Positions 11,296-25,200 of a DNA stretch of 64,000 nt are shown here, one piece after another. The stretch spans positions 47,182,346 through 47,246,345 of the forward strand of contig NC_134648.1 of assembly GCF_030463565.1 (NCBI RefSeq). Direction: 5' to 3'. Both the position numbers and the translations under genes were made by a program. A model generated the notes under the pieces. The model saw only the letters and a program-made list of their open reading frames with translations. It had not been told where the DNA came from and searched no databases. This DNA is from Pelecanus crispus. Taxonomy: Eukaryota; Chordata; Aves; Pelecaniformes; Pelecanidae. Every line of letters starts with the position of its first letter. Position 1 is the first letter of the stretch.

Positions 11296-11850
11296 TTTAT
11301 TCTTTCCCAAGCCAGGAGCTCAGATGACCCCGTACAAAGCACTAGGGTTTGGACTAGTGGTTAAACCTGTGTATATATGTGTCGCTATAATTTGATGAAG
11401 ATATATTTTCAGTTTGTAATAAAGTCATTTATGTCAAGCTTAAGAGTTTTTGTGATTAAATGATGTGTATGTGGAAACAGAAACAAGGCATTCCTTGAAA
11501 TGCTGTATGAGGAAACTGGTACAGAGGTCCCTGAAATACTGTAAAAGGAAGATGTATACATAGGTTACAGGAGTTACAGACCAGCCTCTGCAAAGAGGAC
11601 CATAAAGTCAACATCACACCTATATAATGTCTTACCAAGGAACAGTCATATTGTGCAGAAATGTATTAGCATGTTTTTAATTCATAATCAAATTGCACGG
11701 TGAGACTTTCCCTCTAGGGTATAGCAGAGGAAAAAAACAAGACATAAACATTAGTGAACGCACAGCAATTGCACTGATACATAACTGTCAGTTACAAGGC
11801 ATCATTGCCAGAAGGCAGGATACAAAGTGTTCACATTCGGGTTGTTTAAT
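11296..11850 (-). terminator. ALDH6A1: Candidate ALDH6A1 polyadenylation signals
   Basis: On the minus strand ATTAAA occurs at 11845-11850 and 11676-11681, and AATAAA at 11296-11301. The first two give 3' UTRs of roughly 1.25-1.4 kb. The third would make the ALDH6A1 transcript overlap the BBOF1 3' UTR. The sequence alone does not show which is used. Confidence 0.3.
11418..11423 (+). terminator. BBOF1: Likely BBOF1 polyadenylation signal
   Basis: AATAAA lies 292 bases after the BBOF1 stop. It is followed within 40 bases by a GT-rich stretch (GTTTTTGTG, then GATGTGTATGTGG), the usual arrangement for cleavage and polyadenylation. It implies a 3' UTR of about 310-320 bases. Confidence 0.55.
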
Positions 11851-13095
11851 TAGAGCAAGTAATGGTTACAATCATTAGAATAATACTATTTCCCGTGGGT
11901 GCTTGAATGAGTTCCCTGCAGATCCCTCATGGCTGCATCATCTTCCAGGAACCAGGAATAAAAATATAGGCTGTCCAGCTCCAAATGCACATATTCTTAA
12001 AAACAGGGTATACCAAGTCTTATCTGTCTCTAGTAATGGGACCTGCAGTCCCTAGAGAATGTCACCCTATTTCAGCAAATGTGACAAGGCATCAATCAAT
12101 TGACACAAGAAATACACCTATAGTCAGGAAAAGGAACCAACAAAACGGGCCTGGCTGCTTTGTGATTAAAAACCATGTTCCTTCTTCCTACTGACCCGTC
12201 TACTTGCTCTCCCTTCTACCCAGACCCACATGATGCTGTGCTGCGAAGATACATATACATGCTTATGTTTCTGCTTCCACAGTTTCATTATGTTACAGGA
12301 CCTGTAGGCACGTATCTGTTAGCACGGTAAAAAGGCACCAAACAACTTTCAGGTATAACGGAATTGACAGCAAGCTGGAGAATGCAAGCCACACGCACAA
12401 CAGGAACAGAAGTTTTCAAGCTGTCAGAGGCACGGTGAAGGTCACTGTACCACACAGGAATTTCTTTCATCCTCAGACAAGCAATCAAATATGCGTTCCT
12501 GAAAAATCCTTAGAAAGCTATTTCCCAAGTGTTTTGGAAACTGCTCAACAGATGAAAGACTGACATTTTCAACTCCCAAACTTGCTGTCTTCATTGTATG
12601 TAAAGTCTATGAGACACCCAAGGTGTCCCAGTTATGTCACTCAAAATGAGTACTCATCTTTGAGTAAGGTGAACTTAAAATCTTAAGATGTAAGATAAAG
12701 AGGTAAAGAAAACTGCTGCAAGATGTAGCCAGGAGTGAGTCACTAAGGCTAAAGATACTGAAGTGGAAACCAGAGTAATGTTCAAGTTTAGAGGGTCTGG
12801 AAAGAAACACAAATCAAGACCAGTCTCACTGTCTGCCCTTTCAGTTAGATAAGGTTGTTTGCTCTGTGATAGGTTGTAGGAAAAAAAATTGAGTTCAGCT
12901 AGCCAAAAAACACTGACAGCAACAGAAAACCCAGACTGTGTGTCACATGAGCCTGCCTGATCTGCACAGAAACAGAGATCCTTGAGAAAATGGAGCTTTC
13001 TATTCGTTCCCAAGGAAATGGTGATAGTCAGGACAAAGCTGGAAAGTGCAGCATAGAAGGAGAACGGCACCAGAACAGCATCTGCAAAGGCTGAT

Positions 13096-13200
13096 TTAGT
13101 TGCCCATAGTTGGCATAACCACAGCAGGCTTGGTAACGGTGGCATCTTCCTCTTTCCATTGAGAAATGATAGTTTTCAGCTGTGTGTAGAACTGCACTCC
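13096..13200 (-). CDS. ALDH6A1: ALDH6A1 exon 12 (terminal, with stop)
   Basis: 34 codons, [20 protein letters not shown] to VVMPTMGN, then TAA at 13096-13098. The acceptor is CTGTCCTCCAG. The ending closely matches mammalian ALDH6A1. Confidence 0.97.
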   Translation of the reverse strand, partial: GVQFYTQLKTIISQWKEEDATVTKPAVVMPTMGN

Positions 13201-16200
13201 CTGGAGGACAGGAGAGACACAAGGATCAGATGTTTGGCCTTATGAATTCTTCAGGTTTGCACTAGTGGTGTATCAAATAGTTTTTATCTACAGAGGGTTG
13301 AGTTTTCCTCTGTGGGAACAATTCCCGTCAGCCTGTTCCTCTTACCAGTTCCCCAAAGATTCTGGTTCTGTGAGAAAGCTTGCTACTTAGTTCTTGCTCC
13401 CTTTGCAAATCTCCTAAAAAAAGACTTGCTTTTTTATATTTAAGGGGGAAAAAAAAAAAAGGAATTGGCTATTGTAACGTGCATTATGGTGGCTGTGATC
13501 ACTGGCTGGCCTTCAGTTTCCTGGTTGAGACAGCTTCAAAGTCTCCTTACTAATTAGGTCTGATGACCATATCCCCATTGCCGTTTATAATGTGATTTAT
13601 CAGAACTCAGCCCAATAGAGTACTCTGAATCAGTAAGTTACCTGTTTGCCATAGAAATTGGTGTCTCCTCTGAAAGAAGCACGAGAGCCGGTGAAAGAGA
13701 ACATGGGCAGGGGTACTGGGATTGGAACGTTGACACCCACCTAAACAAAAGGAAAGCTGCCATATTAATCACAAGAAGTAGCAGACTGCAGAGCACTCTC
13801 CAAAAGCTACCACATTTTGTTTCCTTAAATATGAGGCTGGGTACTGTTGGATGAGTAGTCAGTGATTAGTCACTACAGCTGGATGGCTACCCACTGAAAA
13901 CCGTGAGTACTAATAGCAACAATTCTAGCTTGAACATACCTGCCCCACATCTACTAAGTGAGAATATTTCCGAGCTGTGGCTCCATTGGTGGTGAAGATT
14001 GCAGTTCCATTTCCATAGGGGTTATTGTTCACTATCTCAATGGCATCATCCAAAGTGTCTGCTTCCAGAACCACTAAGACGGGCCCAAAGATTTCCTCCT
14101 TGTAGCAAGTCATGTTTGGCTGCCAAGACAAAGAGCAGAAAAAGCAGCTTGTATATAGGGTATAATAAACAGGATATAATAAAAATGTCCTAGTAAATAG
14201 GATATAATAAACACACATGCTGCTAATGCTCAGGATATTCCTAGGATCACCCATCATACTGCATTGCCACAGGCCATCCTTCAGTCCTCGTTGCCTTTTC
14301 ACCATTTCCCATGCCCTGCCATCTGTCTAGTCCACTAAAGAAGGTACCACTTTCCATCTCCACAGCACTTTCTGTGTTTACTGCCTGCCTCACCTCACTT
14401 ACACATCTACTCTGACCAAGGCTGATTAAGATTGGGATTAATTCAGGATAGTTTGCTTCAGTTCTTGTTGACAAAGTGACTAGAACCTGCTATCCTTTCC
14501 AACTTAGTGTCCAGGATTTATGTCTGATAATTAGCAACATCTGACAAATACAGAAAACACCAGCTGGAGAGTACTTTAATCACTAATAGCTAATACAGCA
14601 AACTATAAATCATTCATTTGACAAGTTTTACATGGCTTACTGCATTATTAACCGCTGTATAAGAAAACTAAGAATCACAAAATCTCAGTGAAACTTTTCC
14701 TTTTGAATACCTAACAATATTTATGTTCCATCACGGGAAAGTGAAGTATTTTAAGATGTTTAATGAAAATAAGACAAGAAAATTCTGAGATAGATTAAAA
14801 GCCTAACAGCATAAAATCAATAAAATCCTAAAAATACAAAGTGCAATTGCAGAATTACCAAGATTCATTTGCTATCATGGAATCACTCACCAAAAGGCCC
14901 ACCAGGAATTGAATATTTAAATATTAAGGAAATCATATCAGCTAATTGCATAAACATAAAAGAATGAATTTTGGTATGAAAACTCACATGGATGTGTACC
15001 TGGTAAAGAATATTCCCCCCACAGCAGTGTCCATCTGTGGCACACCATGCCTTATATTGAGAGGCTGACTCAATGACGTTGTGAATATATGCAACAACAA
15101 AGAGATTTTGTACCTTATCCTATATTATTCTCGTGAAGATTTCCACAGATATTTAGCTTTTGTTCCTACAAGTCCTTAAGTTGCAAACTGCAGGAATGTA
15201 TAACAGAGGAAGGAATATTGCAAGTTTGGCTGTTCATCACACTCTTCCTTAAGCATCTGCTGCTGGCCATTACTACAGAAAGTACACTATGCTCGATGGA
15301 CATTTAGTTTAACACAGTACAAACTGCCCATATCTTCTTTTAATTGGCTGTGATCCATTGAAGTTAAGATAATTAACCTCATTCAGAGTATGTTGTACGA
15401 CTGCAAATCCTTTTATCACCTCCACAACAGCATTACAATGAGCACTTCACTGGAATTGTGCCAGGGAAGGCTGAGCCATTTACAGGCTTTCTACCTGGTG
15501 GTTATTGATTACTGACTGATTTGGGTAACCCATTTTTCAACTGACCCTGCAATATACACTATCAAGCACTGGTTTTGGTCATCTTACCTTGACATTGGCA
15601 AGGATCGTTGGCCCAACAAAATTGCCATTTTCATAGCCCTTCACTTTGATACTACGTCCATCCAGAAGAAGGCTGGCACCTTCTTTTACTCCTTTCTCAA
15701 TCAGATGGCAAACTCGTTCCTTAGCTTGGGGACTGATTAGAGGCCCTAGATCTGCTCCAGGCTGGTCTCCTGTAAAGAGGCAGAGATGCCAAGTTTTTAA
15801 CCCTGACAGCTTCCTCTTCACAGGCATCATGGAGATAACTACACTGGCAGGAAAAATCTGAAAATCAGCCTGCAACTCTCATAATCAACAAATAAAAGAA
15901 GTCATAAGCATAAGCATAATTTTACATCACTGGGAAGACAAAATTCAACAACAGATTCTTCTCAGAAAGGAAACTTTTCCCCTTTGCAGGACTTTATTGA
16001 CCATAAACAAAAGATAATTCCCCTAGAATTAATAACAGACTAGTTTTTCCAAAGTACTTGTTTCCATTTTTCCTTTTTATTGCATGTTTACTGCAAATTG
16101 GAAGGATGTCTAAGTAAGGTTGCTATATAAATGGTAGGTTTGAGTTAAACATAGGCTACAACCTCAAAGCTCCAGTTAAACCAAGACTGACCCTACAAAC

Positions 16201-19200
16201 CTTGCATCATGGTCATACTGCCAAGCTTTCCTACATATTCCTAACTCCAAGTCTAGGGCTCTGTTTCCAAATCCAGACAATCTGGAATGCAGGGACACAT
16301 CAAACTTACGGTGCCAACAGCTCCAAGGGACACACCATAGTATGGCAGATACACTGACCTGAAAAGCTACAGTTGTACAGAAGTGAAGTACCTTGTAAGA
16401 AATTATCACAGTCTGTACCTGCATTTACACGTAGATTTTTGGCTCTGTCCACAAGCTCTGGCAGCCATTTCTGAGCTTCTCCCACTAGAATTGCTGTAGA
16501 CAGGGCCATGCAGCGTTGGCCAGCTGCTCCAAAAGCAGCTCCAACCAGCTGGTTCAAGGTGTTCTCTTTATTGGCATCAGGCATCACCACACCATGGTTC
16601 TTGGCTCCCTGAAATACAACACATACACAGTCTCCCATTATTAACCACCTCAGCCCACTTCTTCTCTAGCTCTCTGGCAATATCTTCATATAGTAGCTAT
16701 GACTCTGCTACCAACAGGCTGGCAAGAAGGGCAGCCTCATCACTTAACTATCAGTAGCAAAGTCAGCTTCTGCTGCTGAGTGGCAGGGTCAATCTCTTAA
16801 CATTCACAGGAGACAGAGGCAGTCTTTGTGCTGAAGTGTGCTCCATTCAGAGGCATTACCATGTTGGCCTGGACTCTCTTGCCATTCCGGGATCCTCTCT
16901 CATAGATGTACTCGCCAGCCTGATTAGATCCCACAAAGCTGATTGCTCTGATATCCGGATGGTCACAAATGAAATTCACAGCTTCAAACAGGAAATAATA
17001 CATTGTAACTGTGGTGTGCAAATGTTTCCTTCTGTTCCCATCCCCACAGTGCTGAATCTATGTATCTTTCTTCTTATCAAAATTCTTGCCTGTGTCTCCT
17101 ACATCCGAGTTCCCCCACTGCCTGTCTACGCCTCTCTCCGCTAATTTCTCAGCACATGTACTCCTGCCCTGTCCTCATACACCTGGTTCTCTGCCATCTC
17201 TTCACACTTTGGGCACCTCCCAAGGTGCCTCAGTGATGCTGAAGCAAAGTTACTGTTGTCTATTTGTATCCTCATGTTCTGAAGCTATTTGCGTGCTGTA
17301 AAAAATACCATGTTAGGAGCTAGAATACTGGCATCCACTGCACATTCAGTTGAGGCATTTAATTCTTGTTTAGGCTTCCCTGGGAAACCAAGATGATTCA
17401 TCTACTTATTTCAGCTGGAGCTTAGATTGCTAAATAGAATTTGAGCACTTGCATGCCTTGGGAACTCTGATCCCAGCCCCCACAATTTTGTCCACCATAT
17501 CTCCTGAAAGAACTGGTGCAGGATGGCAGACAATCTCCCAGTCTCCTCCCTTCACCTCCATCAAGAGGGCTGAAGCATCTGTCCAAACCTATCTAACAGC
17601 AGCAGTATCAGACTCTCCAAATGGTACCTCCAACTGAACACACACCACAACACTTACACACTCCAGCCATCTCCCAAGAAGAGCTATTATTACCTTCGTG
17701 TTGTCCATGGATGATATTCAGGGTCCCATCAGGGGCACCAGCATCCTGAAACAGCTTGGCAAGGAACATCAGTGCTCCTGGTACACGCTCGGATGGTTTC
17801 ATCAAGAAGGTGTTTCCACAAACCATAGCCATGGGGAACATCCAAAGAGGAATCATGGCTGGGAAATTGAACGGTGCAATTCCAGCACACACGCCCAGAG
17901 GCAGGCGGTAGGTATAAGTGTCCATGTCTTTCGTGATGGAGGGCATGGTCTCTCCCAGTATGAGGGATGTCACACTGCAAGCATGTTCAACCACCTCTGC
18001 AGCAGAAAGGGCAATATGCCACTGGATAATCTGTTAACAATTAGTCCCCAAACTCCCTTCTCACCACTGCCTTGACCCAAAGTCTTTCTTCCAGCCTCTT
18101 TTCCCACAGCTTAAAACTCATTGTGCTCCAGAAAATCCCTTTGCTCTGCCAAGCACTGTGAGCTCATTGTGAATGGATTCTCTCTCAAGTGCATTATATG
18201 TCATTGTGATAGGAGCACAGACACAACAGCCCAAGTAAAAGAAGCACAGGTATAGTATTATTGTACCACCTGGGACTCAGCCTTAGACATCTGAGCACAA
18301 GCAAGAAGTTCTTATCCCTTTACAGCAATTTGTAGTCACTCCTAGAAAACAGAAGGGTCTAACAACTTGGAATTGATTTAAGGAAACTCCATCTAAGGGA
18401 ACTTTTCAGGTTAGAGTTACAATTGCCCCTTTTCTTTCAGTAGAAGGCTATGAAGGGAGCTACATGTACAGACTCCCAGGGCAATCAGTTGTTCAGGAGA
18501 CCTCCCTTCCTATGGGTCCTCAAAGCCCCTTTTTTAACAGGAGGAGCCAGCAGCTTACGGAGGCCTCGGAACACATCTCCCTCAGCATCAGCCAGGGTCT
18601 TCCCTTGCTCAAAGGTGATGAGTTTTGAAATTTCTTTCTGAAAATGGAAAACATGAAGTTTATGAACATTAGAAAGGTGCCTGCCCATGAAACAGGGTGC
18701 GGGGATAAGACAGTTTAACAGAGAGTTGAACATCACAATGAACGGACTGAGCAGAACCTGGAAAAGCCTGTAGTGTTTTGCTCTTTCTAGACAAGAAGCC
18801 AATAAGCCACACAGTTGACATTTTAGAAAAAACAATCATGGGTTGGCTTGTACTCTACAGCTTTCAGGTGTCATACCACAGACACACTGAAAAAGCAGTC
18901 AGGGAAATCCAAAGCCATAGTAACATACTTCTCCACTTGTCTTTATCAACTGGCACATTCTCCATCAAGGCTGAAAGTTCCTCTTGTGGTCTTTTGGTAA
19001 AGGGACAAATGCAGAATAATATTCCCTAAGAAGCACTGCCTCTCTGTCCCCATTTGATGGAGAGTGCTTTGCTACACCTCTCAAAGACAGTGTCTCAGCT
19101 GGCTCCCCAGTCATGGCAACAATGCCTCATCAAGAACTCTGTAAACCCTGAGTCTCTCAATTTAATTCCTAAAGTCAACTGCAATGCATTCAGCAACAGC

Positions 19201-22200
19201 CATCACACACAGCCATGGTGTCTCACCAGATTGTCTTTGATGAGTTGTTGATAACGCAGGAAGATTTGCTGGCGACTCAAAACAGATGTTTCTGACCAGT
19301 TCCAAAAAGCCTTTTTGCAAGAAGCCACAGCTGCCTCCATCTCACTGGCTGTGGCTTTTGGTACACGGCCAACCACTTCATTTGTGGCCTGAAGGAAAAA
19401 ACAAACTGCATCAAAACTCAACTTTTTCCATCTGTCCCTGCCAACCATTCAATGGTCCTTTCACACCACACACCTAATATCCGTGTTCCACAAGGACCTG
19501 TACTTCTGAAGGAAGAGCACAAAACAGGCTCCTTCCTTGGTGTGCACAAAAGGCCTGGGCTACAACTGGAATAGTTCTGAAAACCTGCACTCTACACATC
19601 TCAAATTAGGCACCCAGAAAGCTGCAAATGCAGTACTGATTTCCAAGTTGGACTTGAAGTGACTTGTCTATCTTGAAGCTTCTAGAGAGTATAAGGCAAA
19701 GGTTTCTGTGGACTGTGGTCTTTTCCCCCTGCATCATCTTGGCTCATCTGCTGTCCCTCTTGCGCATTAAATGAGTCAAGGGTCCTTTGGAAAAAGCAGT
19801 ACATGACTGTGCAATTGGCACTGATGTTAGTTTACCTAGACCACTAGGCCAAAGTAAAATTTTCACAAGCAACCTTAGTTCTACAGTGTTTTAACTTTAA
19901 CAGTTTGTCTTTGGCAGTTTAACCTTCTTCTAATGCACTCTTAAAAATTAAGTCTGCTTTGACATGACAAAAACATCAGGTACATCACTAAGAGAGAAAC
20001 TACTCAAAGCAAGAGAAAGAAAATTAAACAAGAATATTGGTTACCACATACAGACCAAATGAGCTTCATGAACATGGCTTGCTGCTCTACTCACTTCCAC
20101 AAACCAAAATAGGGCTTTACAGAGAAAAGTTTTAGAAATTGCTATCCAAATGCTTACTAGAGGGGTCAGAAGGGTCAGAATTCTGAGTGCAATCTCATTT
20201 CCATTTGTCTTTGGTGGAGGACTCATACAAGTACAAGTGCTACTAATCTAAGATTATTTTGCACTGCATAGCATTCAACCTCTAAATTCACTGTGGATAT
20301 TGTGGCTCACAGATAGAAGCTCTCTGAAAGGAGGGGAGCTTCAGCTGTCAGGATTTTTTACCTTGGTCTGAGAGTGAAATCAGTCTCTATCAGGACTTCA
20401 CATTCAGCTGGCATCAAATCACACCCGGTTGATTTCACACACAGGGTGAAAGAAAACCTTCAGAAATTAGACATACTGATCACAGAACCTTTCTATGAGC
20501 AAAAAAAATGTAAGCGGAGTTTAAGCTTCCCTTCCAGAGATCAGGGTTTTACTACACAGGGGAGATAAAGGAGGTCACCACTTTCCTAAGACTGACATTT
20601 CATGTGAAAAGGAAATTGAGAAGCAATTACATGGTGCTAAATCCGTCTTAAGCTCCAAGTCTAAACCTTTCTCAAGAAATGTATGTAATTTCCCCTTTTG
20701 CCAAATGCTTGAACAGAGGCAAAGATCCTTGTTGCACGGTGATCACTAATACATCAGTTGAGACCATTTCACTTACCGGGTTGTGGATATCAATCCATTC
20801 GGTAGTTTTGGACTCAACAAACTTCCCATCAATGAAGAGTTTGGTTGTTGGCTGTGGAGGACAAAACGCTGGACAATGAGTGATTTTTGTCTCAAGGTGC
20901 CTAGATACCAGTGTGTCTTACTACATGAAAGCCTTCACAATTTACTGCTATGCTGCCTGCTAGAGAATCTAGATCCAGTATTTACAGCAGGACCCAGCTA
21001 ACTGCTTAGGCTGAAATTTTTCATGCTCTCTGCCCCATTTTTTCTCTCACTTTACACCAAAATGGCCAAAATTCTTTCTAAAAGCAGTTATAGAAAAAAT
21101 ACATTGCTATGCTTATGTTCAGAACTATTTCCATCTACTTAATCACCCAATGTTTACCAAGTTAGAAAACTGAAAAGACGCAATTCATAAATATTCAGAA
21201 GAAACGGTTAACAATTCACCTTGTGAGAATTCCATGTACCCAGTTGTCCTGGTTTCAGCTGGGATAGAGTTAATTTTCTTCCTAGTAGCTGGCATAGTGC
21301 TGTGTTTTGGATTTAGTATGAGAATAATGCTGATAACACACTGAGGTTTTAGTTGTTGCTAAGTACTGCTTATGCTAGTCAAGGACTTTTCAGCTTCCCA
21401 TGCTCTGCCAGGTGCACAAGAAACTGGGAGGGGGCACAGCCAGAAGAGTTGATCCAAACCAACCAAAGGGCTATTCCATACCATATGATGTCATGCTCAG
21501 TATATAAACTGGGGGGGGGGGGGTTGGCCAGGGAGCAGCAATTGCTGCTCGGGAACTGTCTGGGTATCGGTCGGCAGGTGGTGAGCAATTGCATTGTGCA
21601 TCACTTGCTTTGTATATCATTATTACTATTATTATTATGTTGTTATTATTATCATTACTATTTTATTTTATTTCAATTATTAAACTGTTCTTATCTCAAC
21701 CCAGGAGTTTCTTCACTCTTATTCCTCTCATTCTCTCCCCTATCCCATTGGGGCAGGGGGAGTGAGCGAGCGGCTGTGTGGTGCTTAGTTGCTGGCTGGG
21801 GTTAAACCATGGCAGCCTTTTTTGGTGCCCAACGTCGGGCCCGAAGGGTCTGAGATAATAACAGATTAAGCAGAATGTGTTAAGGAATCAGTTAACAGTT
21901 GCTGGTTACAATATTAGTTCATCTGATCTGCACCATGCTCTTTTTTTTGCTGTACATGTTAAAGTTTGGTGTTGGTTTGTGCAGTTTGCTGTGCCCTGCA
22001 GTGATTAGTGATGTTTTGCCTGGGAGATTTGTTATTAAAACACTGACCTTGAGCATTATTTGGTATTTGTACTGAAGCCATTACTGTACTTCGGGTACCA
22101 CCTCATGGAGAGAATTAGCAATTATACCTCTTACTCTGAGAGGTTTTTCGTGGAGGAAATACAGAATGGCACCTTCGCTACCTTCTTCTATGATGTTTCC

Positions 22201-25200
22201 TCCTTCATTACAATAACTTTTCAGTATCTTGAACATCCTTGGGTAGTTAAGATACATCTATTGGTATTTCTTGGGAATATTGTTTTGGCTTTGATGAGGG
22301 TTAGCAAGCAATTTAAGAACAGAGATCTGCCCCAAGGCTGGATAGTTATGAGTGGCAGGGTATGCGAGGTAGTATGGTCAAGTACCCGGGACAGTGGGCA
22401 CTTTTGGAACTTCACTCCTGAACAAGTGCAGAATCCTGAAGAAATAGTAAAGTATTTGGAAAAAGTATGTTGTCACCCTGGCAACTCCAGAGAGACACAA
22501 ATCATTGCAACATGCTGGGGACTGGCCCACACCTATCGAGCTGTGGTCAACGCTATTCAGTACCCTCAAGGGAAAGAGAAAGTCTCTGGATGTGATGACA
22601 AGATGACAGGCACTGCAGCTACTCCAACCCCGGCCACAGGCACTGCGGTCACTCCAACCACAGGCACTGCAGCCACTCCAACCTTGGTGACAGGCACCAT
22701 GGCTAAACCAGAGAACCAACCCATGCCGGTATCAGTTGCCCCTACACACAATAAAAAATACACAAGAAAATCAGCTCGTTTAGTAAGGGATGAAGATGAA
22801 CCAGGGCCATCAAGAGAAACAGAGGAGGAAGAGACAGAACCTGTAAGTGAGATGGTAACCACCCGATCCCTATCCCTGAATGAGCTGTGAGGTATGTGAA
22901 AAGATTTGTCATTGTCCAGGCGAGCACATCATCACCTGGCTGCTCCGATGCTGGGATAACGGGGCCAGTAGCCTGGAATTAGAGGGTAAGGAAGCCAAGC
23001 AGCTGGGATCCCTTTCTAGGGAGGGGGGCATTGACAAAGCAATTGGAAAAGGGGGACAAACCCTCAGCCTCTGGAGGCGACTTCTGTCAAGCGTGAAGGA
23101 AAGGTACCCCTTCAAGGAAGATGTTATATATCGCCCAGGCAAATGGACCACCACAGACAGAGGTACCCAGTACCTGAGGGAACTGGGCGTGCTGGAGGTG
23201 ATTTATGGTGACCTGAACAATGAGCAGTTACCCAAAGATCCAGATGAAGTCAGGTGCACACAACCCATGTGGTGGAAGGTGGTATCAGCATCATATGCCA
23301 ACTCGTTGGCAATACTGGCCTGGAAAGATAAAGAGGCACCAAAAGTGGATGAAGTGGCTAGCTGACTCTGGGAATATGAAGAAAGTATCTCTTCCTCCCT
23401 ACAGGCCTGTGTCTCGGCTGTGGAAAAACTGTCCCAGAAGGTCCAGCAACTCGAAGAGGATATATCCCACTCCCCACCTGTACGGACCAGTATCTCAGGC
23501 ATTAGGAGTCAACGTCCTGCTCAAGAGAGAGAATATAGAGGATACACACCACGGGGCACCCTGTGGTTTTACCTGCATGACCACAGAGAGGACATGAGGA
23601 AGTGGGATGGAAAATCTACCTCGACCCTAGAGGCACGGGTGTGTGAGTTGCAAGGAAAAACTATTACAAAAGGCAGTTCTTCCAGGAAAATTGCAGCTCC
23701 AGTTTCCAGTGAGCAGTTCCCCAGACAGAGTGAAAGGGCTAATTTTACTTCCAATCTTAATCAAGGGACTCTTGATTCACATTTACAAGAAGTGAACAAC
23801 AAATACTATGACCAGGATTAGAGGGGCCCTGCCTCCAGCCAGGTGCAGGAAAGGGACGACTGGATTTACTGGACTGTGTGGATTCCATGGACTGGAACAT
23901 CAGACCCACAGGAGCATAAGGCTCTAGTGGACACCGGTACACAGTGTACCCTAATGCCATCAAGCTACAGAGGGGGCAGAACCCATCTGTTTTTCTGGAG
24001 TGACAGGGGGATCCCAACAGCTCACTGTATTGGAGGCCAAAGTGAGCCTAACCGGGAATGAGTGGCAGAAGCACCCATTGTGACTGGCCCAGATGCTCCA
24101 TGCATCCTTGGCATAGACTACCTCAGGAAAGGGTATTTCAAGGACCCAAAAGAGGACCAATGGGCTTTTGGTATAGCTGCCTTGGAAACGGAGGAAATTA
24201 AACAGTTGTCCACCTTGCCGCATCTCTCGGAGGACCATTCTGTTGTGGGGTTGCCGAGGGTCGAAGAACAACAGGTGCCAATCGCTACCACAACAATGCA
24301 CCGGCGGCAATATCGCACCAACCAAGATTCCCTGATTCCCATCCATAAACTGATCCATTGACTGGAGAGCCAAGGAGTGATCAGCAAGACTTGCTCACCC
24401 TTTAACAGTCCCATATGGCCAGTGCGAAAGTCTAAAGGGGAGTGGAGACTAACAGTGGACTATCGTGGCCTGAATGAAGTTATACCACCACTGAGCACTG
24501 CCATGCCAGACATGCTAGAACTTCAGTATGAACTGGAGTCAAAGGCAGCCAAGTGGTATGCCACAACTGATATCGCTAATGCATTTTTCTCAATCCTTTT
24601 TTAGGAATAAAATGGGAAGATGGATGTCATCAGATCCCAATGGATGTGATCAACAAAATAACAGCTATGTCCCCACCAACTAGCAAAAAGGAAACTCAAC
24701 CTTTCTTAGGCATTGTGGGTTTTTGGAGAATGCATATTCCAAATTACTGTCTGATTGTAAGCCCTCTTTACCAGGTGACCCAGAAGAAGAATGATTTTGA
24801 ATGGGGCCCTGAGCAACAACAAGCCTTTGAACAAATTATATGGGAGATAGTTCATGCAGTAGCCCTTGGGGCCAGCCCGGGCAGGGCAGGATATTAAAGA
24901 TGTGCTTTACGCCGCAGCCAGGGAGAATGGCCCTAGCTGGAGCCTCTAGCAGAAAGCACCAGGGGAGACTTGAGGTTGACCCCTAGGGTTTTGGAGTTGG
25001 GGATACAGAGGATCCAAAGTGAGCAAGCGGCTGTGTGGTGCTTTGTTGCTGGCTGGGGTTAAACCACGACACCGGTGCACACTGTACTATGTGTTTCCTT
25101 CCCATCAAGCCACTAAGGAGGTTCATCTTTCCAGCTCATAGCTACAGGCATAAAACTGGACTTTCCCCACTCCCCTCTTGGTCCTGCAACTAAGAGCAAG

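Larger units (their letters stand above)
21245..25071 (+). mobile_element. ERV provirus with large 3' deletion (ALDH6A1 intron 2, antisense to host gene)
   Basis: Order: 5' LTR, tRNA-Lys-like primer site, leader ORF, gag, protease, reverse-transcriptase fragments, 3' LTR stub. The flanks CCAGT (21240-21244) and CCGGT (25072-25076) look like a 5-bp target duplication with one transition, so both ends are the original insertion ends. Catalytic RT, RNase H, integrase, env and all but the last 54 bp of the 3' LTR are missing. The reading frames carry several stops, so the copy is dead. The primer site suggests a lysine primer, as in class II elements, while the 5-bp duplication is more like class III, so I leave the class open. 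Confidence 0.92.

Noticed and set aside
13925-14305. 126-codon minus ORF starting upstream of ALDH6A1 exon 10
   Set aside because: The N-terminal part is intron read in frame; the real exon starts at 14119 after a CAG acceptor.
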